From positions 1-7,099 of the forward strand of contig VXPN01000463.1 in NCBI GenBank assembly GCA_009839535.1: 7,099 bases of DNA. The letters run 5' to 3'. This document shows positions 1-6,175 of this stretch, piece after piece (position 1 is the first letter of the stretch; every line of letters begins with the position of its first letter). Source of the DNA: Boseongicola sp. SB0662_bin_57 (GTDB taxonomy: Bacteria > Pseudomonadota > Alphaproteobacteria > Rhodobacterales > Rhodobacteraceae). A program made the translations under genes and the position numbers. Below the pieces are notes generated by a model that saw only the letters and a list, made by a program, of their open reading frames with translations, ran no database searches and was not told where the DNA came from.

Positions 1-2
1 TC

Positions 3-1265
3 TGGGACGGCGACATGAAGATCGACATTCCTGAAGCCCGAGAAGGTTTCAGTGCGCCTCCAGATGAATTGGCGATCGCCATTCGCTCTGACCTGAACGA
101 CGAGCGTTATCGTTACGAAAAGCGCAAGTTCGTCGATCAACATAACGCGGTTGTCCCAAAGCCGTTTTATGGATTTGATCACTATGATTCCGTTGTGCGC
201 CACGGCACCATGAACGGCGGCAACTACGAATACTGGTTGAAGGAGAATGCGCCCGAGGTCCTGTGCCTTCGTGGCCCGAACAATCAGTTTCCACACGAGT
301 ACTCCGTTCCACAGGCAATTCGCACAAAGGTCCCGGAGGAGTATTACGCCACCAGCTATATCGCCGACCGGGCCGCCAGGTGGATCGAAGGCCGCAAGGG
401 CAATCCGAAACCCTTTTTTCTGATGGTGTCCTTCCCGGACCCGCACCATCCGTTCAATCCGCCTGGCAAATACTGGGACATGTACAAGCCCGAGGACATG
501 CCTGTGCCTGCCGCATATGAGGCCAACGACTGGGACCCACCCGAATACGTCAAGATCGCCGAACGCGATCGCGCCAACGATCCCTCGCTTGGCCAACGGA
601 CGGGGTATACTCTTGCCGTTTCAAAGAAAGAGGCGCTGGAAGCTCGCGCGTTGACATGCGGCATGATCGCGATGGTCGACGATGCCGTGGGCAAGGTGCG
701 GAAGGCGGCCGTCGATGCAGATGTTGCAGATGCAACGGTGCAAATGTTCACCTCCGACCATGGAGACCACCTTGGGGACCATCGGCTTCTTTTCAAAGGG
801 GCTGAACAATATGACACGTTAACCCACGTGCCGTTCATTTGGGCCGATCCGAGAGGCGAGCAAGGGGTCCGAACGGACAAACTTGCGCAGACCCATGATA
901 TTGGCACAACAATCCTTGAGCATGCGAAGGTCGAGCCCTCGCTGGGGATGCAAGGTGCCGTATTGGGCGTCGCTGGCGGCGAAGGGCGCGAGTCCGCGCA
1001 CATTCAATATGAAACCCAAAGAACGCAGGAAGCCTTCGGGACGCGCCCAAGGGTACACACAATAATTCACAAGAAATGGCGACTCTCCATGTACCTCGGA
1101 AGATGTCCAAACGAGCTCTTTGATCTCGAATTGGACCCTGGCGAAATGGAAAATCTCTGGAATAGCCCTGATCATTCGGACGTCAGGTCCCGACTGCTCG
1201 AAAAACTGGCCCAACTTGAGATTGCGAACGTCGACAGGGTTCCGTTGCCCACTGATCAAGCCTGA
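3..1265 (+). CDS. Sulfatase (arylsulfatase-type), 5' end outside the window
   Basis: This is the C-terminal part of a sulfatase of the alkaline-phosphatase-like superfamily, which hydrolyses sulfate esters using a formylglycine made from Cys or Ser. The frame is open to the left edge: four codons precede the first visible ATG at 15, so the true start and the CxPxR-type formylglycine motif lie outside. Numbering from that ATG, residues 133-147 carry the strand and loop FFLMVSFPDPHHPF. Residues 245-256 carry FTSDHGDHLGDH, the second metal-ligand motif (Asp248/His249), followed by LLFKG with Lys261 in the usual active-site lysine position. Residues 367-386 are the ELFDLELDPGEMENL signature that closes most sulfatases. 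No signal peptide can be judged. Substrate cannot be assigned; choline, aryl or sugar sulfates are all possible. The gene runs towards the CMD-like gene 47 bases on and could be co-transcribed with it. Confidence 0.9.
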   Translation, partial: WDGDMKIDIPEAREGFSAPPDELAIAIRSDLNDERYRYEKRKFVDQHNAVVPKPFYGFDHYDSVVRHGTMNGGNYEYWLKENAPEVLCLRGPNNQFPHEYSVPQAIRTKVPEEYYATSYIADRAARWIEGRKGNPKPFFLMVSFPDPHHPFNPPGKYWDMYKPEDMPVPAAYEANDWDPPEYVKIAERDRANDPSLGQRTGYTLAVSKKEALEARALTCGMIAMVDDAVGKVRKAAVDADVADATVQMFTSDHGDHLGDHRLLFKGAEQYDTLTHVPFIWADPRGEQGVRTDKLAQTHDIGTTILEHAKVEPSLGMQGAVLGVAGGEGRESAHIQYETQRTQEAFGTRPRVHTIIHKKWRLSMYLGRCPNELFDLELDPGEMENLWNSPDHSDVRSRLLEKLAQLEIANVDRVPLPTDQA

Positions 1266-1298
1266 GACGTGAATTTCAGACGAAAAACGACAGAAAGC

Positions 1299-1303
1299 AA
1301 GGA
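1299..1303 (+). promoter_or_regulatory. Ribosome binding site pointing to the 1313 start
   Basis: AAGGA lies 9 bases before ATG 1313. The downstream candidate start at 1391 has only a poor GGAA four bases away. This favours 1313 as the original start of the CMD-like gene and so marks the TAG at 1376 as a lesion. Confidence 0.6.
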
Positions 1304-1312
1304 CAAGCCACG

Positions 1313-1378
1313 ATGAGCACGGAGAAATACGAGAATCGCCAGAACTTCGAGATGAGCCATTGGCCCGAATTGCGCTAG
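1313..1378 (+). other. Severed N-terminus of the CMD-like gene, ending in an in-frame TAG
   Basis: An ATG at 1313 opens a 21-codon frame, MSTEKYENRQNF..., that stops at TAG 1376-1378. It is in the same frame as the CMD-like gene starting at 1391. After the TAG the frame reads AWNDMLKLIF, and Pro-Glu-Leu-x-x-Ala-Trp-Asn is what members of this family usually have before their first long helix. The 1313 ATG has a good ribosome binding site, AAGGA at 1299-1303, 9 bases upstream. The simplest reading is that this is the native start and that one base change created the stop (GAG, AAG or CAG to TAG). Confidence 0.75.
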
Positions 1379-1390
1379 GCATGGAACGAC

Positions 1391-1891
1391 ATGTTGAAGC
1401 TGATTTTCCCCGGGCGCGAGGTATCCGGCGAGTTGAAGCAGATGGTCTTCACCGTAGCAAGTCTCGCAAGCGGCTGCGTCCATTGTCAGTCTCATGGTTC
1501 CTATCATCTCCACAAGATCGGGATGCAAGATGAGAAGATACAAGCGTTGTGGAGCTTCGAATCGTCGGATCTTTTTTCTGATGCGGAGCGTGCCGCGCTC
1601 AGTCTGGCCCTTGCTGCGGGTGCCGCGCCAAATGCATCCGGACCCGAGCACTTTGTCGAGCTGCGCAAGCATTTCACGGACATGCAGATCATTGAAATCC
1701 TTGCTGTAATTGCGGCGGGCGGCTATCTGAACCGTTGGAACGACACGATCGCAACAGTGACCGATCAGGAATCCATCGATTGGGCCGAGCAGGTTCTCAA
1801 GCCTGTCGGATGGGATGCCGGAAAACACGTTGGCGAAGCGCACGAACAACGCAAGGCCCACCCGATCACGCTTGGATGGACCAACAAATAG
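1391..1891 (+). CDS. Carboxymuconolactone decarboxylase (AhpD-like) family protein
   Basis: The 166-residue frame belongs to the CMD/AhpD-like all-helical fold. Members act as small redox enzymes (peroxidase partner) or as decarboxylases. Residues 24-36 read SLASGCVHCQSHG, giving Cys29-x-x-Cys32-x-x-His35, the redox motif in the form seen in the 'CxYCQAHT' branch. Residues 96-115 (the FTDMQIIEILAVIAAGGYLN stretch) match the second conserved helix. The frame is open upstream only to the TAG at 1376, and the ATG at 1391 lacks a strong ribosome binding site. This shortened form misses about 26 residues compared with a start at 1313 and may be poorly made or misfolded. Unless the TAG is suppressed or read through, the gene is best considered damaged. 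It follows the sulfatase on the same strand, so a role in oxidising or detoxifying products of sulfate-ester use is possible but inferred. Confidence 0.8.
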   Translation: MLKLIFPGREVSGELKQMVFTVASLASGCVHCQSHGSYHLHKIGMQDEKIQALWSFESSDLFSDAERAALSLALAAGAAPNASGPEHFVELRKHFTDMQIIEILAVIAAGGYLNRWNDTIATVTDQESIDWAEQVLKPVGWDAGKHVGEAHEQRKAHPITLGWTNK

Positions 1892-1914
1892 GGATCCCGA
1901 AGCGAAAGTAGGGC

Positions 1915-2525
1915 GGCGGCCTTGCTCAAATTCCTTGGCGCATTGGATGCAATATTGGCGCGTCAGGCAGGTAATCTGCGCAACCGCGTGATCCCGAAAA
2001 ATGGCCGTCTGGGCCACGTGCCGCTCTTTTGTGCACTCGTCGGCATTGATCACACGATCGACCAATTGCAGCGCCCATTGGCGATCCCCGTCTTAACGCG
2101 CCGTTCCGGTCCTTGCACGATCCGCGTCCGCCCTGTCGGCCAGCCTTGTGAATCGCTCTGCCTCGGTCTTGGGCGAAAGCGGTCCTGGCGGCGTTGGATT
2201 TTCGACAAACCAGTCCATGGTTCCGACGAGGCCGGCCCTCGCAGTAAAATCCATGCGGCCGAAGCATTTGCCAAGGTTAGGATTTCGGTCAGTTCTTCGA
2301 GCACTGTCACGGCCTGGATGAACTCATCGATGGCCATCCCTTCATCTATGCCGCTGCGCGTGGCATCGGCGAAATGACGGCTGGCATCGCGGCAGTCGGA
2401 CAGCGACTCCTTGATCGCTCCCGGCCCGACAAGCGGCTTGGTGCGTCTTGGGCCGAGCACTTCAGGCTCAAATGTTGAGCGGACATTCACGGTGTTCCCC
2501 CCAGGCATGAAGATGTCAGGCGCGT
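1915..2525 (-). pseudogene. Remnant of an alkyl sulfatase (MBL-fold) C-terminal region
   Basis: Read on the minus strand, two frames join into one protein. From about 2470 to 2285 one frame gives GPRRTKPLVGPGAIKESLSD, then a helix with DASRHFADATRSGIDEGM and DEFIQAV. From about 2285 a second frame gives NPNLGKCFGRMDFTARAG, MDWFVENPT, PLSPKTEAERFTRLADRAD and, after a TAA at 2093-2095, QWALQLVDRVINAD and QYCIQCAKEFEQG. This order (HTRPxxG, YRDA helix, VRGMNEG, FYGxVxWxVR, GWFxGNPT, PLxPxExAxR, QWALELAD, ARNYYLxxAxEL) is that of BDS1-type alkyl sulfatases around their dimerisation domain, as I recall the family. One base appears lost near 2283-2290. The metallo-beta-lactamase domain is gone: the frame reaches the tnpB junction, with PDIFMPGGN a possible last trace of it. 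No intact start or native stop remains. It is not expected to make a working enzyme. The family call is from memory of the pattern, not from an alignment. Confidence 0.68.
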
Positions 2526-3487
2526 TCGTCGCGCAAAACTTCGACCTGGCGGAACCCATGCCTGAAGAGGCGTGGAAGAAGCTGACAACCATCGTGCTTG
2601 AGCGGGGGAGGTGGTTCATCTGCGCTCAGTTGCACATCACCACGGTCGGGCTGGACGAAATCCAGGTCCGCTCCGTCGTGGCCCTCGACCCCGGCGTGCG
2701 GACCTTCGTGACCGAATGCCCGGTGAACCACGCCGCCAGCTACGGCGACGGCTTCTACACGGACAAGGTGTTCCCGCTCCTGCTGCAGCTCGACCGCCTG
2801 GTCGGGCAGCGCGCGAAGGCAAGGTGCGAGGAATGGAAACGCCACTTCCGGAAGCGGATCGACAGGCTGGCCATCCGCGTCCGGAACCTTGTCGACGACC
2901 TGCACCGACGGGTTGCCCACGATCTCGTCCAGGCCTTCGACGTGACCCTGCTTCCTTCCTTCGAGACGAAGGAGATGAGCGCGAAAAAGGATCGCCGGAT
3001 CAGGACGAAGACGGTTCGGTCGATGCTGGGCCTTGCCCACTGCCGGTTCAGGCAGAAACTCGAGTGGATGTGCCGGAAACACGGCAAGCGTTTGGTGACC
3101 TGCAACGAAGCCTACACGAGCAGGACGCGCTCTTGGGACGGCTTCGTCGACCAGAACCTTGGCGGCGCAAGAACGGTCTCGGACGGCAGGATCGTCGTCG
3201 ACCGGGACATGAACGGCGCGCGGGGCATCATGCTGCGCGCGCTCTACGGCAACCTGGGCCGTTTTCGGGCGGCGTGCGCGGAAGTCGCGCTCGTTGCGGA
3301 ACTCGTAAGGAGGCGAATGCTGACGACCTACACAGTTGAAATAATTGAAATATTTCTGCATCACGGGTACGCTTGCGCAACGAGTCAACACTATCGCAAC
3401 ACCGTGCACTGCATACGAGGGGCAAGCATTCGTGCATGCCGTGGAGATTCGGAAGTGCGCTCATTTCGAAAGCAGGAATTCCCCTAG
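2507..3487 (+). CDS. tnpB: TnpB-family RNA-guided nuclease / IS605-IS607-type accessory transposase, 5'-truncated
   Basis: The family encodes RuvC-type nucleases guided by an RNA from the transposon's right end. They are ancestors of Cas12 and relatives of Fanzor. Visible parts in order are RGRWFI (about 2606), VVALDPGVRTF with the first RuvC Asp (codon 2687), PSFETKEM with the Glu (codon 2963), NEAYTSRTRSW, and VDRDMNGARGI with the last Asp (codon 3206). All three acidic positions are kept. The zinc-ribbon cysteines normally seen as TCSxCG and CxxCG are absent: here TRSWDG and VSDGR. The usual N-terminal region, some 150 residues before RGRWF, is missing. The frame is open back to 2411, but that part is antisense to the alkyl sulfatase remnant, so 2507 is only the nearest plausible ATG and has a poor ribosome binding site. 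Homology-like sequence fades after about 3290, where the DNA turns AT-rich, and the last 60 codons are probably read-through. No TnpA is present. It may be a dead remnant. Confidence 0.78.
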   Translation: MKMSGAFVAQNFDLAEPMPEEAWKKLTTIVLERGRWFICAQLHITTVGLDEIQVRSVVALDPGVRTFVTECPVNHAASYGDGFYTDKVFPLLLQLDRLVGQRAKARCEEWKRHFRKRIDRLAIRVRNLVDDLHRRVAHDLVQAFDVTLLPSFETKEMSAKKDRRIRTKTVRSMLGLAHCRFRQKLEWMCRKHGKRLVTCNEAYTSRTRSWDGFVDQNLGGARTVSDGRIVVDRDMNGARGIMLRALYGNLGRFRAACAEVALVAELVRRRMLTTYTVEIIEIFLHHGYACATSQHYRNTVHCIRGASIRACRGDSEVRSFRKQEFP

Positions 3488-3569
3488 TTTCTGCTGCGAG
3501 CGTCATGAGCCAGCTTGCATGGTCCACGGGTTCCCGGAACGGTTACCATGAGCGTAAGCAATCCCGCAA

Positions 3570-3864
3570 GCCGTGGCGGGCACGATTCTCGCATGGTATG
3601 ATTTTGGCGCTTTCGCACGAATCACCGTGCCATGCACGTAGGCCTTGAAAACAAGGCTGAAGCGGCCATGACGCGTCCCCGCGACAACAACTGGCGAAGC
3701 CTGTCCGAGAGCGAATCCGCGAAAGTTCGTCGGAACTGGGAACGGGATTCGCGGGATTCGCCAAAACGTATGGTTCCGGCTTCGTGCCAGAACCTGGAAG
3801 CCCTTGTTTTCAAGGCTACGTCGGAATCATGCTTCCGCCATATGAGAACCGCACCCGCCGTGGC
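3570..3864. repeat. Long nested imperfect inverted repeat (MITE-like or structured RNA locus)
   Basis: Four paired blocks are arranged symmetrically about position 3730. (1) 3570-3596 pairs with 3838-3864: 27 bases, about 20 identical after reverse complement, all differences transitions. (2) 3637-3658 pairs with 3799-3820: identical apart from two single-base shifts. Each copy is itself a small hairpin, CCTTG-AAAA-CAAGG. (3) CTGGCGAAGCC at 3691-3701 pairs with 3778-3790, with two extra bases. (4) GCGAATCCGCG at 3711-3721 pairs with 3750-3761 with one extra base. The tip is AGTTC-GTCG-GAACT at 3724-3737. A tandem GGGATTCGC x2 sits at 3744-3761. The arms differ in spacing, so this may be two diverged inverted copies of one palindromic repeat rather than a perfect stem. 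A link to the upstream tnpB (for instance its guide RNA or right end) is possible but unproven. Confidence 0.75.
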
Positions 3865-4049
3865 GCAATCATGCAGAGGGTGCAATTGATCGACATGGGC
3901 GAGCAACATCCCACAGCTGTGGCATTCGCAACGTGATTCACGACTGGCTGCCTTCCTTCGTGGACCGTCAACCGGCAGGCCGTTCGCCGACCTTGAGGAA
4001 CGGAGCGTCGTGAAGCCCATGTCGACGAACCGGAACTCGTGTACAGCTC
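3865..4049. other. Non-coding stretch downstream of the DUF4258-like gene
   Basis: Together with 3488-3569 this flanks the inverted repeat, so 3488-4049 holds no gene I can support. It contains a perfect 12-base palindrome, CCACAGCTGTGG, at 3911-3922. One 13-base sequence, GCAGGCCGTTCGC, at 3975-3987 recurs at 4118-4130 inside the DUF4258-like gene. No hairpin with a T-run that would serve as a terminator for the minus-strand operon is visible. Confidence 0.5.
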
Positions 4050-4340
4050 CTATCCTCGCCGTGCTTTCCTCCGTCCGGCGGGCCGGTCGGGCCTTGTTCG
4101 GTGATAGGCCGTGACAAGCAGGCCGTTCGCGACAACAGCTTCCTTCCCTGCCAGCCGCTCGAGCGCAGCGATCTGTTTCTTGAGTCCCCGGATGAGGCTT
4201 GCCGCATCCCGGTTTCTGAGCATGAAACGATCGGGACTGGTCTCGGTGCCGTGTTCAAGCAGGATGTCGATGTCAGATCTGCGAATGCCGCGCTGCGACA
4301 TCCTTGCTTCTCCGTGGCGCGTAATTGCGATGCGTGTCAT
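4050..4340 (-). CDS. DUF4258-like small protein, putative toxin partner
   Basis: The product has 96 residues. The N-terminus reads ITRHGEARMSQRGIRRSDID, i.e. His9, Arg13-Met14, Arg17-Gly18-Ile19 and Asp22-Ile23. This is the 'HAxxRMxxRGIxxxDI' opening of DUF4258-type proteins, small folds often found in toxin-antitoxin-like pairs. The end, VVANGLLVTAYHRTR (about 71-85), matches the family's last strand. The middle is a longer charged helix (SLIRGLKKQIAALERL) and the tail is Arg/Lys-rich. The frame is open far upstream, but the start at 4340 is chosen because ATG overlaps the XRE gene's TGA (plus-strand TCAT 4337-4340) and a purine-rich GGAAGAG lies just before it. This overlap implies translational coupling, so protein levels should follow the regulator. 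Toxic activity is inferred from family and context; no catalytic residue can be proven. Confidence 0.72.
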   Translation of the reverse strand: MTRIAITRHGEARMSQRGIRRSDIDILLEHGTETSPDRFMLRNRDAASLIRGLKKQIAALERLAGKEAVVANGLLVTAYHRTRPDRPAGRRKARRG

Positions 4341-5299
4341 CGGACTTTCTCTTCCTGTGAAGCGATCGCGGCATCTACTCCGAGCCACTCGGTCAGTTCG
4401 CGCATGGATGCTTCGTTGGCCTCGGCCTGCGCATCCCGGAGCCATTGGCGATAGCCGGACTCGTCCTGCTCCTGCCTTGCCTTGAGGCATTCGTTCAGGT
4501 CGATGTCGCCGGACCAGATGCAGTCCAGGATTTCGTCGCCGTCTTCCTCCCCCGCCACAATGCCGGTGAGGTCGCCCAAGGTGTCGCCAGCGATCCGGTA
4601 GCTGGCGACCGTGTCACCCCCATGGGACTCGATGGAGTCCACGGCGTCTTGCGGCAACCCTTCCGCCTGGCAGCGAATGAAATGGACGAAAGGGCCTTCG
4701 TCGTCGTCTCGCCGGCGTTCGTATTCGATGAGGTGTCCGAATACGTCCCGCTGGCGGAGGGACTTCTCCTCCTCCTCCAGAATGTTTTCGGCGGAATGGC
4801 TGGCGGCGGCAACGATTGCTCCGAGATGCGCCGACCTTTCCACCAGCCCTTGACTGGCTTCGTCCCGCATCTTCCAGATCTCGTCGAGTCTCCGGCGCCG
4901 CTCCAGCAGGCTCCGTTCCGCCGCGATGAGAAAGAGCAGTGGCGCGATGTCAAGCACATCCATTGGCCGGATGCCGTAGCGTCTGGCCACGATCAGCAAC
5001 GCTGGTGGAACATGGCGTGAGACCCACCGCTGCATTCTGGTGAAACCGAACGGTCGCTCAGTTGTCTCCAGATCGGGCGGCTTCGTCAGGACGTCCCACT
5101 TGACGCCAAGCGCCTTGCACAGAGGCTCACGCAGATGCGCCCGTACGCGGCTCGTCTCGCCTCGCTCCCAGCGGCTCACGGTGTCCTTGCTGCAGCGGAT
5201 CTTCTCGGCAAGCTGCTGTTGCGTGAAGCCCCGCTTGCCGTTCGCCCGCTTGCGGTATGCCTTGACGGCCTCGGGGCAAATCGCGTCCCTTTCGTTCAT
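4337..5299 (-). CDS. XRE-family helix-turn-helix regulator with long C-terminal domain
   Basis: The product has 320 residues. Residues 24-66 form a lambda-Cro/XRE helix-turn-helix: FTQQQLAEKIRCSKDTVSRW, then ERGETS, then LREPLCKALGV. A Pro-rich linker leads to a helical block at 86-145, in which RRYGIRPMDVLDIAPLLFLI is followed by AERSLLERRRRLDEIW. This resembles long XRE proteins common in Alphaproteobacteria whose C-terminal domain has no known function. From about 170 the chain is strongly acidic (ENILEEEEKS, RRRDDDEG, GEEDGDEILDC) with several Trp. The start at 5299 is supported by AGGAGA at 5305-5310. A palindrome in the promoter suggests it represses its own operon. It is the first gene of a two-gene operon with the DUF4258-like protein, so antitoxin/repressor is a reasonable role. 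At 320 residues it is far longer than a classic XRE antitoxin, so a sensor or abortive-infection regulator is an alternative. Confidence 0.82.
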   Translation of the reverse strand: MNERDAICPEAVKAYRKRANGKRGFTQQQLAEKIRCSKDTVSRWERGETSRVRAHLREPLCKALGVKWDVLTKPPDLETTERPFGFTRMQRWVSRHVPPALLIVARRYGIRPMDVLDIAPLLFLIAAERSLLERRRRLDEIWKMRDEASQGLVERSAHLGAIVAAASHSAENILEEEEKSLRQRDVFGHLIEYERRRDDDEGPFVHFIRCQAEGLPQDAVDSIESHGGDTVASYRIAGDTLGDLTGIVAGEEDGDEILDCIWSGDIDLNECLKARQEQDESGYRQWLRDAQAEANEASMRELTEWLGVDAAIASQEEKVR

Positions 5300-5339
5300 G
5301 ACAATCTCCTGTCACTTGAATGTCGGCAATAACTCACTT

Positions 5340-5356
5340 TAGGCATTTTTTGCCTA
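5340..5356. promoter_or_regulatory. Palindromic operator candidate of the XRE operon
   Basis: The sequence is TAGGCA-TTTTT-TGCCTA, with perfect 6-bp arms and a 5-bp A/T spacer. It lies about 40 bp upstream of the XRE start and immediately next to a TATAAA. A further half site, TGCCTA, occurs at 5408-5413. The size and position fit binding by an XRE dimer that would block transcription start. Confidence 0.7.
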
Positions 5357-5357
5357 T

Positions 5358-5400
5358 TTTATATCGCTATTTTATCATCATAAAGAGTCACAGACTGCAA
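5358..5400 (-). promoter_or_regulatory. Probable promoter of the XRE-DUF4258 operon
   Basis: The stretch is the most AT-rich in the window. On the minus strand TTGCAG (5400-5395) and TGATAA (5377-5372) are 17 bp apart. A second -10-like box, TATAAA (5363-5358), lies next to the operator but has only a weak -35 (TCTTTA). Either arrangement places the start of transcription within or just before the palindrome at 5340-5356. Confidence 0.5.
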
Positions 5401-6175
5401 GATTGTCTGCCTAAGTCGTCATTCATGTGTCGACATCAATCCTGGCTTTCTCGCTGGCCACCACTGCCTGGCAGGCGGAAATGCCGACTTCCGGCTCCCC
5501 GAGGCGTTGGCCGCAACCTCTGTCTGACGCAAGTAAGACAAAGATCATTGATGGACTCCGTCGCATTCCGGCACCAGCACGCCGGAATGGCGCGACTGAT
5601 TCGGCACGCCGCACCGCACCACCAACGGCATCCCGACGCATCGGGTCGCCATCTCGGGATTCCCGGATGCCGTCTTCCTCGCGACGGTGACGTTTTCACC
5701 TTCCAGTGCCGCAACCGGGAGTCGAAGACCGGCGAACGACAAACGTGGCAGCGAACCCCGCTCGCCGCGGCAGCCAGAACAGCTTGGGCCTCTACATTTG
5801 CTCCGGTCCCGGACCGCCCGAAACCAGTCGCCGCCCGGACGCGTCGGCCGACGACAACGGATCGGCGGCCTCTGATGGCGGTCGGGTCTGCGCGACCCTG
5901 TCACAATCATCACCCTGAATCACGCGACCGCCACGGAACCCGGTCTCAATGCCCGCCGCGACTCAGACGGGAGCCCGCTTTCGCAAGGGATTGCGGTCGA
6001 CAAGACTACCATGCACGCGACCTGCTTCCGGCGCCGACCAACCCACGGCGTAAGGACATGCATCTTCCTGCCGGCACCCGAGAGCGGTCCGCCAGTTATC
6101 CGTGCTCCTTTCGTCCCGGCCATGCCCCGCAGGTTCATGCATTTGCATCGGCTTCCAAAAACGGCAGCAGAAGAA
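5401..6175. other. About 775 bases with no supportable gene
   Basis: Open frames exist on both strands, but their translations are rich in Arg, Pro, Ser and His, and short of hydrophobic runs. They lack ribosome binding sites and match no family I recognise. The longest, on the plus strand from 5320, begins inside the operator region and runs into the antisense of the exported-protein gene. The region may be a decayed gene or an intergenic spacer. No tRNA, CRISPR array or clear terminator is seen. Confidence 0.5.

Noticed and set aside
1376..1378. TAG as a pyrrolysine codon
   Set aside because: Nothing in the window suggests a pyrrolysine system, and the family is not known for it; a nonsense mutation is simpler.
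1891..1898. GGGATCCC palindrome after the CMD-like gene as a terminator
   Set aside because: Too short for a stable hairpin and not followed by a T-run.
1256..2065. Minus-strand 269-codon frame
   Set aside because: Only its first 50 codons or so match the alkyl sulfatase remnant; the rest is antisense to the CMD-like gene.
2411..2506. N-terminal extension of the tnpB open frame
   Set aside because: It is antisense to the alkyl sulfatase remnant and does not look like TnpB; the frame is open there by chance.
2516..3409. Minus-strand 297-codon frame opposite tnpB
   Set aside because: The plus strand shows clear TnpB motifs; the minus frame is a GC-driven shadow rich in Arg, Pro and Val.
3622..4020. 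Minus-strand 132-codon frame across the inverted repeat
   Set aside because: It is composed largely of the repeat arm and shows no family pattern or ribosome binding site; frames across palindromic repeats are often spurious.
3975..4130. 13-base direct repeat GCAGGCCGTTCGC
   Set aside because: Only two copies, one inside a coding region, with no element between them; probably chance.
4445..5020. Plus-strand 191-codon frame opposite the XRE gene
   Set aside because: No ribosome binding site or family pattern; the opposite strand has a clear helix-turn-helix protein.
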